Source of the DNA: Lepidostoma basale
Taxonomy: Eukaryota; Arthropoda; Insecta; Trichoptera; Lepidostomatidae
Length of the DNA stretch: 64,000 nucleotides
Assembly (NCBI GenBank): GCA_022606425.2
Contig: JAHDVF020000050.1
Span: 1-64,000 of the forward strand
Direction: 5' to 3'
The notes under the pieces: model-generated
Told to the model about the DNA's origin: nothing
Databases searched by the model: none
What the model saw: only the letters and a program-made list of their open reading frames with translations
Shown: piece by piece, positions 54,010 to 64,000 of the stretch
Layout: every line of letters begins with the position of its first letter
How positions within the stretch are numbered: the first letter of the stretch is position 1
Made by a program: the position numbers and the translations under genes

Positions 54010-56340
54010 CTCATTTAAATAATAGCAAACCAATGTTTATCAAAACAATGAATGGCAAATGGTAATATACAATTTTAAAAACATAATATAAGCAGTTTAC
54101 TCAAATACATTGTATCAAGTAATGTCATGAGGAGACTCAAGAGGGGACTGATAACATTTCAATTATGTCAAACAGATTAAATATTTTATTAGCAATCAAT
54201 GTTATGTTTTATGATCATACAAAGTTCATGCCTATTCAATGATATAAAAACATTTGATAAGAGTGTCTGCCACTCAAAAAAACGAATTGTTTTGATTCAT
54301 TATAAGATTAAGTATAATTTTTAAAAAGTCAATTAAATTGATCAATTGTCAAAAATAAATCTTCTCGAGGTTGTCCTGATCTCTCCGGGCTATGTGTCCA
54401 AAATATTTTTGAACTCCCTGAGAGCACACTATCGAAAGTCTCGCCCTGATGTCCAGCTGGTCAAGGCTTAACTGGATAGTTCTACTCACCGTCCAGGGTA
54501 TATGCATGTCACTCCAATAAAATATAATATAACTTTATTTCTATTTTTCTTTTTTATACACTTTGTATACACAACACTTATATTAAAAAAAAAAAATTAT
54601 ATAGACATGTTTCAGACTAACAGTCCTTCTTCATTAAAGATACATATGTATTTATAAAAAATATTATAAAATTGTTGTTGTTTACATGGTCTGACAGATG
54701 TTATAAAGATTTATTTTGAAACGTTTTTGCTTTAGTTATAACAAATATTATGATTCAATTAAAAATTTTAAATAATAATTTAAAGTTCTTATTGGGGTTC
54801 AAGTAATTACTTACAACAAAGGAAATAAATCAAAGATTGGACTTGACCTTAGATTTATTTGATTATTTATAATATTTTATTTATTTTTAATAGCTTTTTT
54901 AACTTCTAAAATTTTGAGATTGCTCAAAGTTCTGAGCTGCTATATTTCTATTATTAACATGCAAAATTTCAACGCCAATATCTTTATTAAATGAATGATC
55001 TTTTTCTATGAGGTGGTTAGCAAATTCAGAAAAAATATTATTAGAGAGTATATAACCTATTAGTATATAAAAACTTCTAGAAAACAGACATTTTCATTGA
55101 TATTAAATATTTTATATGGGGTTTTACATCACTGTTTAATAAACTGTTAGTAATACTTTGAATGGAAGCCATTACTTGGTGGTTTGAGATATTTAAAAAT
55201 AAAATTAAACATTTTTTCACATAAACCACTTTATTTGAGTTAGTTAGTATACATATTTAAGATGGAAACATATTTAAGATGTCCCTACAGCCCCATCTTA
55301 AATATGTATTCATTATTGCATTATCACCCAGTAATTATTCCTAAGATTACCCCTCCCCTCTCTTTTCGCCACATAATATTTAATTAGTTTAATTATATAT
55401 ATCCTTCTCTTTCTAAGATGGACACCCACCCTCTCCCCACTCCACTTTGTAACTGTCTATTTAATTTAAGTTTAATTTGTGTAGAAAGCTCGCTGCAGAG
55501 TGATACCGGTTGGCACTACTAACTAAAATAAAGTGGTTTTAAACTAAGTGAAATAGTGTTTAATTTTATTTTTGTTAGTACATAATACTTCTCAATTGAT
55601 TTATTAATAGAATCATAGCTAGTTGAGGAGCTGTTTCGAGCTGCGAGGCACAGAGATACCTGTTCTCAAGTGTTAGTCAATGCCGGGGGTACCTGATATG
55701 ACACTGAAAGAAGAGAAGAATCAGCTACTGTTTATTAGATTTGAAGAATCTAATTCTACTAATCCATACCCTATTACATAAGCGAAGGGCATGTTCCACT
55801 TACATTTATCAGGAGTATTGTTACATTGTGGTATTCATCTTTGAGTGGCTTTATTAATAACAAATTACAAAATATTTACTAACGTGTTGATAAGTCAATA
55901 TTTAAATATTAGGTTACTAGTAATTTTGTCATCTTGTCACCATGTTTTATTATGAATCTGTTTCTATTTAAATATAAATGTAAACATGTTTTTCATATGA
56001 TTTATTACTATTTTATTTTTTAGTTGATATCATAAATCCTTGACACAATGAATAGAATTTGAAGTATTTTATTTTACTATACTTATTTGATTTATAGTTC
56101 CAATCGGTTTCGATAGCTTGTGCCATCCTCTGGTCTGTTATGGACCCAGACGATGGCTGTGAACTGCTGAATAAGTAACAAATCTAACATAGTAACTATC
56201 AAACAATCGTGCTAGTAGGCGGGGAAAGGTTAGACTATCGTACGGGTTTATCATGACATATTTATCTCGCCTCCTCAACCTTCAAACATATTCCCGATGA
56301 TGAAGGTTTCATACGTTTAAAACACATCAGGAAAAATTAA
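54010..56340. other. AT-rich DNA with scattered fold-back arms
   Basis: No gene seen. Holds a hairpin-plus-GAAACATGTC arm on the minus strand (54605-54645), an FB-1 arm (55065-55150), a repeat shared with 30.9 kb (55650-55722) and a GATGGC/GCTATC hairpin followed by GAAACC on the minus strand (about 56100-56140). Confidence 0.45.
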
Positions 56341-56346
56341 CTCAAA

Positions 56347-56812
56347 ATAACTAACTAACTAACCATCACGCCGTCTCCCGAAGGGGTAGGCAGAAAGAAT
56401 GGACTGCCACACTTTTCTTTCCTGACATACTTCTCTCGATTCCTCAACATTCATACATCGTGTCATGCACGCGCGTCGATTTCTCTGACTCCTCACTTGG
56501 CCAACATTCAATATTTGATTTATTTGATTGTGCCACGTTTTCCTTGGTCTTCCTCTGTTTCTAGATCCATTTACATCATTGACATATAATTTTTTTACCA
56601 TTCTTTCTTCATTCATTCTTTTCATGTGTCCAAACCATCTTAATGATCCTTTCATTATTTTGTTCATAACACCATCATTTGCACCGCATTCACTTCTTAT
56701 ATTTTTATTTGACACTCTTTCATACACAGAGTATCTACACATTCGTCTAAGAGATCTCACTTCTACTGCATTTATTCTACTTTCATCCTTCTTTTGCCAG
56801 TTCCATGCTTTA
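56347..56812 (-). mobile_element. LINE A fragment, 465 bp
   Basis: The minus strand is open from [20 protein letters not shown] to [12 protein letters not shown]. It adjoins the FB-2 palindrome. Confidence 0.88.
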
Positions 56813-56823
56813 AGTGTTGAAAT

Positions 56824-57004
56824 AAAAAACTTTGTTATAAATATCACAATTGATTATATTTTGTCGCGACAGCTGTTTCGCTTACCGATGTTAGCATCGT
56901 CAGGTCTTACAATCAACTAAGACCTGACGATGCTAACATCGGTTAGCGAAACAGCTGTCGCGACAAAATATAATCAATTGTGATATTTATAACAAAGTTT
57001 TTTT
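56824..57004. repeat. Near-perfect palindrome FB-2 with hammerhead-like core
   Basis: Arms of about 86 nt differ at one visible position and are separated by 9 nt. On the plus strand CTGACGA (56924-56930) is followed by the GCTAAC-ATCG-GTTAGC hairpin (56932-56947), GAAAC (56948-56952) and the palindrome ACAGCTGT then C. The left arm repeats this on the minus strand. Confidence 0.85.
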
Positions 57005-57184
57005 ATTTCATCAGTGAATAATGTTAAAATATCAAAGTGTTTCCGCCAAAACAATGGATTATCTAATCTAATCAAAATTAAGTGCAAAACAAGTATGTTT
57101 TAATAAGAAACATACTTTATAAACATAGTTGAGTACTTAACAATTATTTTATTTTATTTTAATTTTGAAAAATTTAAAAATGGA

Positions 57185-57490
57185 ACGTCGAAATATCACT
57201 CTTCTGTCACCCTTGGGTTTTAGTTCGGCTTTCCGCCGGTATCCAGAAAGCGCCGCTCATTTTCAACCCCTCTCTGTTCCATTGAGGCAGTTTCGCGCTA
57301 CTTTCGCCCGGGGTGGTTGGTTCCCGCGCTTTCTTCCCGCCTTCACGTTCAGAGTTTGACGTTTGCGTGTGTTCCAAAATCAAACGTATTCCGTGCCGGA
57401 GAAAAATGAGCTGGGTTCGTTTTTTGAATTAGATCGGTTCGCTCTTTTATCGGGGAACCGCGGTAGGGATAAGTGGGTACTCACAAACTC
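57185..57490. other. GC- and CpG-rich island of unknown origin
   Basis: About 300 bp with many CpG sites (for example CTTTCGCCCGGGGTGG) in AT-rich surroundings. Short frames on both strands look like nothing known. It could be a promoter-type island, an unrecognised exon or an insertion. Confidence 0.35.
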
Positions 57491-57961
57491 TTGTATGTAT
57501 GGTGTTTCATATAGTACTTACTTGTATGCTTTATCAGATTATTCCTATTAATTTATTGCCTTTTTGTTAGCGAAGCGCACTCGCTCTCGACTAATTGTTT
57601 GTATGAAAACATGCATCTAATCTTGTTGCAAATTCACGTCATATTTTTTAAAATTAGAACAATGTCTGATATTCAATTGGTTTGATATCTCGTATTTAGG
57701 AAATTCCCAATTATGACTGCTTTTACTGATTAAATGATTCGAATGGAAAATCGATTTTTTATTTTATTATTATTATATGTTGTTTTTTCGGGTATCGATT
57801 TTTTAAATTATATAACAATTTATTTGTAATTGAGTTAATAAACTGATTTGATTTGATTTGATTATTATGATGTTGGATTGTTATTGCGGAAAAATAAAAT
57901 ATGGAAATGGTATATGATATACACTTTTTTATTTCAATATTAAATTTGGAAAATTATAGTA

Positions 57962-58380
57962 TTTGAAAAGGAAGAATGTATGTTGGGTGTGACATAAGTG
58001 CATACGGCTAGAAATTGGAGCAAGTTATCGACTTTGTCCATCTGGGAAGCATGTTTACAGGAGACAGAAAAATTGATAAATACATCGAAAGGAGGGTTGG
58101 TGCCGATAACAAAAATTATCGCTGCCAAAATAAATATATCTATTAAAGCAATGATGGCCGTGCATAATGGAATTCTAGGGCCAACCCTTGTTTATGGTAA
58201 TGCTGGAAGTATAATAAATGCTGTAGAAACGAGATCGTTAGGAAGTATTTGCGGAAAAATGAACAAGAACGAAAGGAGCATAAGGCAGATGAATGCGTTC
58301 TAAATAAAATTGAGGGAGTGTCACAAAGATGGTTTGGACGTATGGAACGAATAGATAACAGAATAATGGTTTAATAGATT
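57962..58380 (+). mobile_element. LINE A fragment, degraded
   Basis: Frames such as KAMMAVHNGILGPTLVYG and an ETRSLGSICGK piece. An older copy than its neighbour. Confidence 0.75.
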
Positions 58381-58387
58381 TACAAGG

Positions 58388-59068
58388 AAACATGACAGTC
58401 TGCAACATTAGTGTAAACGGTGAAAATCTGGAACAAGTGGATAAATTTGTTTATTTAGGAAGTATGTTTACAAAGGATGGGAGAGTGGAGAAGGATATTG
58501 AAAGAAGGGTTGAATCAGGCAACATAGTAAATGGTGCACTTAAAGTTGTCATCGCAAACAAAAGCCTATCCAAAAAAGCTAAGATGGCAGTGCATAATGG
58601 TGTTCTTGTGCCTACACTTATGTATGGAAGTGAATCATGGAACTGGCAAAAGAAGGATGAAAGTAGAATAAATGCAGTAGAAATGAGATCTCTAAGACGA
58701 ATGTATGGTAAATCTGTATATGATAGAGTGTCAAATACAAGTATACGAAATGAATGCGGTGCGAATCAAAGTGTTATGAACAAAATAATGAAAGGGTCGT
58801 TAAGATGGTTTGGACACATGGAATGAATGAGTGAAGACATAATGGTGAAGAAGGTATATGTAAACGACGTGAACGAAGCTAGAAATAGAGGAAGACCGTG
58901 GAAAACATGGCACGATCAAATCAATCAAATATCAGTCACGTGAGGAATCGGAAAAATCGACGTTCGCGGATGACAAGATGTATGAATGTAGAGGAAACGA
59001 GAGAAGTATGTCAGGACAGAACAGTGTGGCGTTCTATTCTTTCTGCGTGGTGGTTAGTTAGTTAGTTT
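58388..59068 (+). mobile_element. LINE A fragment, 680 bp
   Basis: Open from MTVCNISVNGENLEQVDKF to RWFGHME, then a stop (TGA for the usual Arg codon) and degraded 3' sequence ending GGTTAGTTAGTT. Confidence 0.88.
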
Positions 59069-59094
59069 TTTTAGATATACAAGAATTCTAAATT

Positions 59095-59432
59095 AAAAAA
59101 AGTCGAAAGGCCAATGAAAACATGACATGGCTAAATTAATTGATTACTAAAAGGCGGCAATGTTTGAAATCGGATAAATCGACGAGCGTGCGTGTCACGG
59201 TGTATGAATGTAAAAAAGAGAGTTATGTAAACTGGGTGGTGTTCTGGGGGATAGAATGTTTGGCTCGTAGAGGACTTGGATTCACACCTGGACACGACCA
59301 GATTTCTTCTTCATGATAATGAGCTATTAACTGTCCATATTGGAGAATGTATGTATTTAAAAAAAATAGAATGGTGTGGCGATCCATCCTCTCGCCTACC
59401 CTTCCGAGAAACGGCGTGATGGTTGGTTAGTT
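59095..59432 (+). mobile_element. LINE A 3' end interrupted by SINE2
   Basis: 59095-59225 matches the TWHDQIN to MNVEE region; 59365-59432 is the last part with GGCGTGATGGTTGGTTAG. Confidence 0.65.
59235..59352 (+). mobile_element. SINE2 inserted in LINE A
   Basis: Head TTCTGGGGGATAGAATG and body TGATAATGAGCTATT. LINE A sequence lies on both sides (59095-59225 and 59365-59432). Confidence 0.65.
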
Positions 59433-59734
59433 ATAATCGAATGTATGAAGTTTGTATTATGTAATTTTTCACATTTGAATACATTCATCAAATTGTGTAA
59501 CATTCGCTTATATTTTATATGCGACAATGTTAACCGTCCATTTCCCGGTGTAGCAAATTTGCTACAAACTGAAAAATCTACTAATGTTTGTACGGAATAT
59601 TTGAATTACATACATATTCTTGTTGTACGCTACACTCTACATTCCCATCTATCTATTATGGTATACAAGCCACCGCTAGAAGTGCTAGTTTATAATAAAA
59701 AAACTTTCTTTCTTTGACATTTGGTTGACGGTTG

Positions 59735-60125
59735 ACCTGCTTCGATTCTTCATCTTCCTTCTTCCTCAGCCCCACTGGATATAGGCTTCCTCCATTTTCT
59801 TCCACTCCACTCTATCTTGAGCTTTTCTTTGCCACATTTTACTCGCGACAGGGATAATGTCGTCGGCCCATCTTTTTTGGGGTCGGCCCACTATTCTTTT
59901 TCTATCCCATGGTCTCCATTTGAGGACTCTGGGTGCCCATCGCTCTGTTCCCTGTCTGGCTACAAGACCTGCCCACTGCCATTTCTGCTTAGCGACAAGG
60001 TCCATCATGACTATGGCTTTTGTTCGGCGTCTTATTTCTTCATTTCTTATTTTGTCTTTTAGACATACGCCTAACATTTGTCTTTCCATGGACCTTTGCG
60101 CATATTTTAGTTTATGTACCGTACT
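59735..60125 (-). mobile_element. LINE B fragment
   Basis: The minus-strand frame reads MERQMLGVCLKDKIR, KQKWQWAGLVARQ, GRPQKRWADDI and EEAYIQWG. It is the same C-terminal region as the copy at 10.8 kb, 5'-truncated. Confidence 0.8.
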
Positions 60126-60193
60126 TTACTACTGCCAGTTTATTAGACAAATTTTGAGTGTAAAAAAAACATATATTTTCCAATAAATAAAAA

Positions 60194-60209
60194 ATGGATT
60201 CATTACTAG
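60194..60209 (+). CDS. Possible first exon (MDSLL) with strong donor
   Basis: ATGGATTCATTACTAG is followed by GTGAGT, a good start-plus-donor combination in otherwise unremarkable AT-rich DNA. No following exon was found, so this is weak. Confidence 0.15.
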
Positions 60210-60331
60210 GTGAGTATTTATATCATGTAAATCATTTATAGTGTGTAATAATAAAATATTATAATGAAATATGATCAAATTTAGATTTGTAGTAAATATG
60301 ATACAAACACATTTTTATCGATATGGGTATA

Positions 60332-60490
60332 CAATTATGTGTTATGAACAAAATAATGAAAGGATATTAAGATGTTTGCACACATGGAAAGAATGGTAAA
60401 AAAATATATTTTGACAATGTAAATGGAACTAGAAATTGAAAAAGACCGAGGAAAACGTGGCACGATCAAATAAATCAGATATTTTTTAAA
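60332..60490 (+). mobile_element. LINE A fragment
   Basis: TGTGTTATGAACAAAATAAT to GGCACGATCAAATAAATC, with small deletions. Confidence 0.65.
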
Positions 60491-60859
60491 CAAAATTTCC
60501 TCGTCTTTTTTTGTAGCTAAATCATTTTTTCATCATCTCGGCTTGTCCGGATAATTGACGTTCCGGTTAACTGACGTCCGGATAAACAACGTTCTTCTGT
60601 TATTTATTGCAAAATGTGACTGGAAATATTATTTTTGTGAAATTACAACCATCATGAAATGAAGGGTTGAATTTGAGACGTTATCGGTTTCTGTATAGAA
60701 CAATAAATAAAACGTTATGCGTGTTTGGTGACCATAAAAATAAACAAAAAAAATAACAATTCGCCGTTTTATATCCAATTTCATTTCAAATTACGAACGG
60801 AATTCATCGCGCAAGGAATCGAAAGAGATTGAAGAGAATTTATTTTAGATTTTATTTCA

Positions 60860-60990
60860 ACGAAATGAAAACTTGGACTTGGATCTTCTGGCTTACAGAG
60901 GTTCAGCTCTTGTGGGTATTCCTCTTACGTCTGATGGTATCATTTCTGACGAGGCTGGAGGTGTTTGGGTCGTAATTTGAGAGGTTTTTT
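60860..60990 (-). mobile_element. hAT-related fragment
   Basis: The reverse complement of the AGAGCTGAACCTCTGTAAGC interior block. No clear ends. Confidence 0.4.
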
Positions 60991-61196
60991 ATTGTGAGGT
61001 TAGGATGTCTGTAGAGAGTCCTTTATAAAAACGTTCGGCAAGTTTCAGAATGAATACATCTATCATTAGTTTTCTCAATTCTATGTGCAGTTGTGTGATC
61101 CTGGTCCATGAAAAGACGCACCAAGCGACAAGCCTCACAAGGTTCTTACGTTTTCTATTCTCAAAGAAAACGATTATTACCCTTGTCTATATATAT

Positions 61197-61327
61197 CGAG
61201 CTTCGTGGCAGAGTGGGCTACGGCTACGACTGTCACTCCAAATGTCCCGGACTCGATTCCCGACGATAGCTGTGTGATTATTACATTGTCTTTGGTCTGG
61301 TGAAGAATTCACGTAACAATAAAATTG
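61197..61327 (+). mobile_element. SINE1, 3'-truncated
   Basis: Only the head (CTTCGTGGCAGAGTGG, CTCGATTCCCG) and the first part of the body remain. Confidence 0.65.
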
Positions 61328-61412
61328 ATGTAATAATTTCATTCGCACTGCATTTACTTCTTATAGTTTCATTCGATACTCGCATACACATATTTACACA
61401 CATTCGTCTTAG

Positions 61413-62119
61413 CAGTGGCGGTACTCCTATAGAAGCCCAGAAGCCCGGATTGCGTAAGAAATATTGAATAAAACCCCCAAAATCTAAGTAATCATGCCCT
61501 CGCATAAACCAACAACCCACCAAATCACCTACCAACAATGTTCCCATCAGACGTAAGAGGAATAGCCACAAGAGCTGAACCTCTGTAAACCAGGAGAGGT
61601 TTTGATTCAAAATTTCTTACGTAAAATTCCTAAGTAGGATAAATGCCGTAGAAATGAGGTCACTAAGAAGGATGTGCAGAAAAACAATGTATGATAGAAT
61701 ATTTAATGATGAAGTAAGATAGGAATGTAAAGCGGATGAATGCGTGATAAATAAAATCAAGAAAGGGTCACTAAGATGGTTTGGACATATGGAACGAATG
61801 GATGAGGGAAGAATGGTTAAAAAGATATATACAAGTAGTGTGAATGAAAAAGAAGTCGAGGAAGGCCAAGGAAGACATGGCATGACCAAATTAATCAATT
61901 ATTGAAAGGCGGCCATGTTCGAAGTAGGAACAATCGACGAGCGTGCATGTCGCGATGTGTGAGTGTAGAGAAGTCGCGAGAGTTATGTCAGGATAGAACA
62001 ATGTGGCGATCTATTCTCTCTACTTACCCCTCCGGGGAAACGGCGTGATGGTTAGTTAGTTAGTTAGTTATTTCTTACGCAAGCTGGGCTTCTGGGCTTC
62101 TATGGAAATACCGCCACTG
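61413..62119. mobile_element. hAT-type MITE interrupted by LINE A
   Basis: Same inverted ends as the copy at 48.9 kb, flanked by a perfect CGTCTTAG duplication (61405-61412 and 62120-62127). A LINE A copy (about 61625-62073) splits it. The MITE itself sits in an older, reversed LINE A. Confidence 0.85.
61625..62073 (+). mobile_element. LINE A fragment nested in hAT MITE
   Basis: GATAAATGCCGTAGAAATGA to GGCGTGATGG with a four-fold GTTA tail. Youngest of three layers. Confidence 0.85.
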
Positions 62120-62649
62120 CGTCTTAGAGATCTCATTTCTATTGCATTTATTCTGCTCTCATCCTTCTTCTGCCAGTTCCATGCTTTACTTCTATAGATC
62201 AGGATTTATACTAAAACTTTATTGTGACGGTTATTTTTGCCTTCGTTGATAATATTTTGTTCCCAATCACAGATTAAAACACAAGTGTGTTTTCACACAA
62301 GAAGAAGAAGAAGAAGAAGTAAAAATAATCTGTTTTACAAAATCATCTTAATACGAAATTTACGCGCTGTTTGTTAACTATGTACATTCGTATATTATTT
62401 AGGGATACATCTGGAACATCATTCGCTCAAAGCAGGGAACTTTCTCGAAGTTAGTAAATTAAATTTTTGCGCGTAGGGGTTGCCAGACAGAAGCCGGAGT
62501 GGGTCACATGCCACACAAGACAGATGGGGGAAATTATACCTCCTGATTAAATTCCTCGCTATTCTTCGTAAAAGGTTGCGCCCCCCGTGAACTCGCGGGT
62601 TCTTGTGCTTTAATAATATGTCATAATATTTCTGTACACTAATCTGTAA

Positions 62650-62880
62650 TTATAATTGTACCAGGGAGCCATAAAGCCTTCTTCTTCTTCATGTGCAAAA
62701 TCAGTTCTCCCCGACGTTGGCAATCACTTAAACTCAAATTAAACCCATCAAAAACAGAAGAACGATCTGAAGAGGATTGCTGGACATGGATGGATGGGAG
62801 CGGCAATGGATAGGGGGTGGTGGCGGGCTTTGGGAGAGGCCTACGAAAAACAGAAGTTCTTTAAACTGCTTCTATGAAGC
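62650..62880 (+). mobile_element. Unclassified LINE C-terminus
   Basis: Reads RRIAGHGWMGAAMDRGWWRA and LGEAYEKQKFFKLL, then stop. Resembles the ends of other arthropod non-LTR ORFs. Confidence 0.45.
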
Positions 62881-62884
62881 GTCA

Positions 62885-64000
62885 AAACCTAATCGATCGC
62901 TCTCCAATATCTACACCCGACAATGATATCTCTTCTTAAAATTCAATAAAACATCTTGGTATCCATCTAGAGACTGATCTTTCATTGAAATCTCAAATCA
63001 ATAAAATAGTCAGCAATAGCTTCTTTCATCTAAGGCAATTAAGATCCATAAAAGAAATATCCCCGTTGACAGTTTAAAAACATTAATCAATTCCTTTCAA
63101 TTTATAAGACTTGTGTGCGACCCATCATGACATATGGGATCAAGTGCAGGGCGGACACCACAATCACAAAAAAAACGCGCTCAGAGTGTCAGAAATAAAG
63201 ACGCTCAGAAATGTATCTGGCAAGACACTGCAAGAGGATAAGGAATACACGGAAGAGGGAGATATGCGAGGTCGAGGATGTCGTTAGGTGGGGAAGGCAA
63301 AAGAGAAGATACTGGTATGAACACGTGAGGAGAATGGATCCATCCAGACTCCCCTTCATTGTGTTAAACGGCCAGCCCCAAGGTAGACGACCCCCGGGCA
63401 GACCACCAAAGAGATGGATCGACAGCTGGGAGTCAACTTCGCAGGAGGCCAATTCCTCTTAAGAAACAAGCCACTAGGCCTACACTAAAAAGAAGAAGAA
63501 GAGAATTCCTTCGTCGTGTCACGACTAGATTACTGCCATGAAGTCTACGCCAACATCCCCAAACAGCAAACTAATAAACTCCAGTCTGCATTTAATGCGG
63601 CAGCAAGATTGATAAGAGGTGTGCCGAAGAGTTGTCATATAACACAGTATATTAATGAGCTCCATTGGCTGAAATGTCCAGAAAGGATAAAATACAAGCT
63701 GGACGTTTTGAAGGGGTTGCATGGAATGGCACCTGCTTGTATATCTGTCTTCATTGCGATTAGCTAAGTCTTCTGCGATCGGTAGATTGACTGTGCCTAA
63801 GCGCTATCCTCGCGTAAACTTTGGCGACCGAGCCTTCGCGGTAGCCGGCCCTTCAGCCTGGAACAATCTTTCAGCAGACCTCAAGTGCATTGAGAATCAG
63901 TCAGAGTTTAGATCGAGACTCAAAACGCACCTTTTCAAATTATCCTTTCCTGATGTAAATGTTGATCGAATGCGTCAGGTGCAACCCTCATACTAAATAG
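62885..64000 (+). mobile_element. LINE D (CR1/L2-like) fragment split by LINE C
   Basis: HLGIHLETDLSLKSQINKIV and LRQLRSIKEISP (62930-63090), then SRLDYCHEVYANIPKQQ, FNAAARLIRG (63520 on) and FGDRAFAVAGPSAWNNLSA, RSRLKTHLFKLSF. The order is that of CR1/L2 reverse transcriptase C-termini. The stop lies at about 63994; the 3' UTR runs off the window. Confidence 0.85.
63095..63505 (+). mobile_element. LINE C fragment nested in LINE D
   Basis: Encodes [36 protein letters not shown] and GRPPKRWIDSWESTSQE, with an AAGAAGAAGAAG tail. AATTCCTT flanks it at about 63089 and 63505. Confidence 0.85.

Larger units (their letters stand above)
61327..62275 (-). mobile_element. Older LINE A copy split by the hAT MITE
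   Basis: 61327-61412 and 62120-62275 are adjacent parts of one reversed LINE A (AACTGGCAGAAGAAGG region) once the MITE and one CGTCTTAG are removed. Confidence 0.75.

Noticed and set aside
57165..57551. Two short plus-strand frames in the GC-rich island
   Set aside because: Open by base composition; no recognisable motif and no consistent splice sites.

Overview
The window looks like nuclear DNA from an arthropod, most likely an insect with a large, AT-rich genome full of repeats. Three conserved animal genes with many GT-AG introns lie in a dense layer of transposable elements. Most long open frames here are not genes but pieces of non-LTR retrotransposons read in sense or antisense. There is no operon structure, rRNA, CRISPR array or bacterial-type gene. 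The species cannot be named from this sequence.

Layout. (1) 1-12.7 kb, minus strand: the 5' half of a Tubby/TULP gene (king-tubby type). Five exons run from a start codon at 12679 to an exon ending at 1653; the rest of the Tubby domain lies off the left edge. (2) 12.7-15.1 kb: a divergent intergenic region. (3) 15.08-27.07 kb, plus strand: a complete RBM28/Nop4-type nucleolar RNA-binding protein gene. I assembled 11 exons that keep frame throughout (835 codons plus stop). An exon pair encoding one RRM is present twice, and both copies are bounded by phase-1 introns. (4) 27.1-38.1 kb: intergenic, with a broken mariner element (36.5-37.8 kb), a reverse-transcriptase fragment and a 138-bp minisatellite. 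(5) 38.17-50.34 kb, minus strand: a complete six-exon NDFIP-type gene (240 aa, PPxY motifs, three membrane segments). (6) 50.3-64 kb: mostly repeats, with two possible first exons of plus-strand genes (51923 and 60194) that I cannot extend with confidence.

Repeats. The most frequent is a 5'-truncated non-LTR element, here LINE A, with about 30 fragments. It encodes the C-terminal '[23 protein letters not shown]' region and often ends in a (GTTA)n tail. Other families: LINE B, C, F, G, H and I, a CR1/L2-like LINE D, two tRNA-headed SINEs, a hAT MITE with perfect 8-bp target duplications, TTAA-flanked piggyBac-like MITEs, mariner and pogo/Tigger remnants, and several fold-back elements. Many are nested, so relative ages can be read.

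The most unusual signals are the duplicated RRM module in RBM28 and a recurring hammerhead-ribozyme-like core (CTGAnGA, then a hairpin, then GAAAC and a short palindrome) in many fold-back repeats. The three genes do not form a pathway: Tubby acts in phosphoinositide and cilium trafficking, RBM28 in ribosome biogenesis, and NDFIP in Nedd4-type ubiquitin ligase recruitment.
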